Source: Methanobacteriota archaeon (GTDB taxonomy: Archaea > Thermoplasmatota > Poseidoniia > Poseidoniales > SP79). Taken from it: a stretch of DNA of 8,641 bases. Below are positions 7,620 through 8,641 of this stretch, piece after piece. The notes below the pieces were generated by a model. The model had not been told where the DNA came from, did not search any database, and saw nothing but the letters and a program-made list of their open reading frames with translations. The stretch's first letter is position 1. The number at the start of each line of letters is the position of its first letter. A program made the position numbers and the translations under genes. The stretch spans positions 191,072 through 199,712 of the forward strand of contig PAZI01000027.1 of the NCBI GenBank assembly GCA_002715545.1, given 5' to 3'.

Positions 7620-8641
7620 TATATACCTTTCTTTACCGTTGGGGTTGATGGAGCGGGAGGTGTCGTCTCTGTACCAGTGTCTATATCAGTCTCGGCATCA
7701 GCTGGAGCAACTAGAACTGGTGTCTTATTTTGTAGAGCTGAGTCTTGTTGTGTCATTGAAGGTCTGGGCATGGCTTGTAATATAGGAGGTAGCTCTGTTG
7801 CAAGTTTAGGCTTTCCTATCTGTACAAAAGTTAACATTTCTCTAGGTTCTTCACTAGCTCTCTCAATTGTGCAATATATCTCATAAAGACCTTCATTTTC
7901 GAAATCAAAGCTTAAGTGTCTGGCAGCATGACCTTGGGTTGGTTCATGAATGACTTCGTGAATTTTTCTTTCTTCTAGAGATTTAGGATTAACTAAGGAG
8001 TCTTTAAAAGCGTTAAACGCCGCGGCGTAGTTATCACGTGTAGGGCTTTCGTTTGATTTTTCTTTCACAGAGAAATCTGGGCCGTGAATTGTCCATGTGT
8101 ACTTAGTCGGTTGGGTCGCCAACACAGACTCCTCGATTTCTACGTTTGGCTCAGCTTGAGCGACTATAGGATCTTGATCAACTAATGGGTTTTTGTAGGC
8201 ATTTGCATGATACATTTCATTTAGAGTGTGGGGCGAAAGCGTAAAATTCACGGTGACTTTGTTTTCACCTTCCTTAATTTTAAATATCATTAACGAGTTG
8301 TCTTCATTTTCACCACTTTCGCTATGGACAATACTAATCCTAGGGGGCATGTTCACAACTGGTGGCGTGGGTACAGTGCTAGCAGGATCCTCTGGATCAA
8401 TTTCCGATTCGTCAACAGAAACCATTCCTTTCTCTTTCATACCAAGTAGTACAACTAATATTGGTTGGATCAGCATTAGGAAAAAGAGAAGAATCATAAG
8501 ATAACAAAGGGGAATATTAAAGTTTATTCCCTTTAGTTCTACACCGCAATCAGTTTCAGGGGGTAGTTGACCTATAAATTTTGCTATTTCACAAAGATCG
8601 AAATCCGGAATATCTGGTAACTTAAGCTTAAAAAGATCTAA
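7619..8641 (-). CDS. Membrane-anchored or hydrophobic-segment protein of the virion gene block (5' end off the right edge)
   Basis: The frame is open from the right edge to a stop at 7619, giving 340 visible residues. ATG 8497 is not a convincing start: it has no ribosome binding site, falls inside a hydrophobic stretch, and 48 stop-free, protein-like codons precede it. Visible regions, numbered from the edge: a Pro- and acid-rich piece with LPDIPDFDLCEIAKFIGQL (about 8-26) and cysteines at 17, 32 and 46; a hydrophobic segment about 44-68 (LMILLFFLMLIQPILVVLLG), long enough to span a membrane; an acidic/proline linker; a beta-rich domain (about 100-275) ending YEIYCTIERASEEPREMLTFVQIG, reminiscent of PKD or Ig-like folds; and a Pro/Thr/Asp-rich tail. 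I do not recognise the family. Position suggests a virion or assembly role; a lysis-related or host-membrane protein cannot be excluded. Confidence 0.75.
   Translation of the reverse strand, partial: LDLFKLKLPDIPDFDLCEIAKFIGQLPPETDCGVELKGINFNIPLCYLMILLFFLMLIQPILVVLLGMKEKGMVSVDESEIDPEDPASTVPTPPVVNMPPRISIVHSESGENEDNSLMIFKIKEGENKVTVNFTLSPHTLNEMYHANAYKNPLVDQDPIVAQAEPNVEIEESVLATQPTKYTWTIHGPDFSVKEKSNESPTRDNYAAAFNAFKDSLVNPKSLEERKIHEVIHEPTQGHAARHLSFDFENEGLYEIYCTIERASEEPREMLTFVQIGKPKLATELPPILQAMPRPSMTQQDSALQNKTPVLVAPADAETDIDTGTETTPPAPSTPTVKKGI

Noticed and set aside
8495..8497. ATG at 8497 as the start of the hydrophobic-segment protein
   Set aside because: The frame is open upstream to the edge, no ribosome binding site precedes it, and it would begin inside the hydrophobic segment.
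7459..8504. Plus-strand open frames at 7459-7785, 7551-7886 and 8226-8504
   Set aside because: They overlap well-supported minus-strand genes and each other in different frames; none has a convincing start or domain.
1..8641. CRISPR array, tRNA, insertion sequence, defence or toxin-antitoxin genes
   Set aside because: I saw no regularly spaced direct repeats, cloverleaf-like sequence, terminal inverted repeats with a transposase, or characteristic defence motifs on either strand.

Overview
The window is a compact, minus-strand-only block of virion genes from a tailed phage with a contractile (T4/P2-type) tail. The calls rest on two clear baseplate wedge proteins, a gp25/gpW-like protein and a gp6/gpJ-like protein, followed by two large beta-rich structural proteins. 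The DNA is AT-rich, nearly all of it codes, and adjacent frames touch at TAATG. There is no plus-strand gene, RNA gene, CRISPR array or insertion sequence. The host cannot be named from the sequence. The low GC and the style of the structural proteins recall marine T4-like or other large myoviruses, but that is an impression, not proof.

Reading in the direction of transcription (right to left): (1) 8641-7619, a protein cut by the window edge with one hydrophobic segment, an acidic/proline-rich linker, a beta-rich domain and a Pro/Thr-rich tail; its frame is open to the edge, so the first ATG at 8497 is probably internal. (2) 7619-7371, an 82-residue protein with eight cysteines. (3) A 64-base gap, the only real intergenic space, with a candidate T4-like late promoter. 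(4) 7306-6806, gp25-like wedge protein. (5) 6806-4881, gp6/J-like wedge protein. (6) 4881-2974, a 635-residue beta-rich structural protein with an internal GC-richer module. (7) 2974-1, a very large protein cut by the left edge (at least 991 residues): N-terminal region, LamG-like lectin fold, a region resembling P2 gpI/T4 gp7-type wedge proteins, then tandem beta modules.

In established contractile-tail biology gp25 (W), gp6 (J) and gp7 (I) together build the baseplate wedge. The order W, J, extra protein, I-like seen here fits that machine. The extra protein and the additions to the I-like protein (lectin fold, repeated beta modules) look like peripheral decorations that might touch the cell surface. 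The most distinctive observation is that one beta module of about 120 residues occurs in both neighbouring structural proteins and is repeated in the larger one, in DNA clearly richer in GC than its surroundings. I see no defence system, enzyme cassette or other clearly new system.
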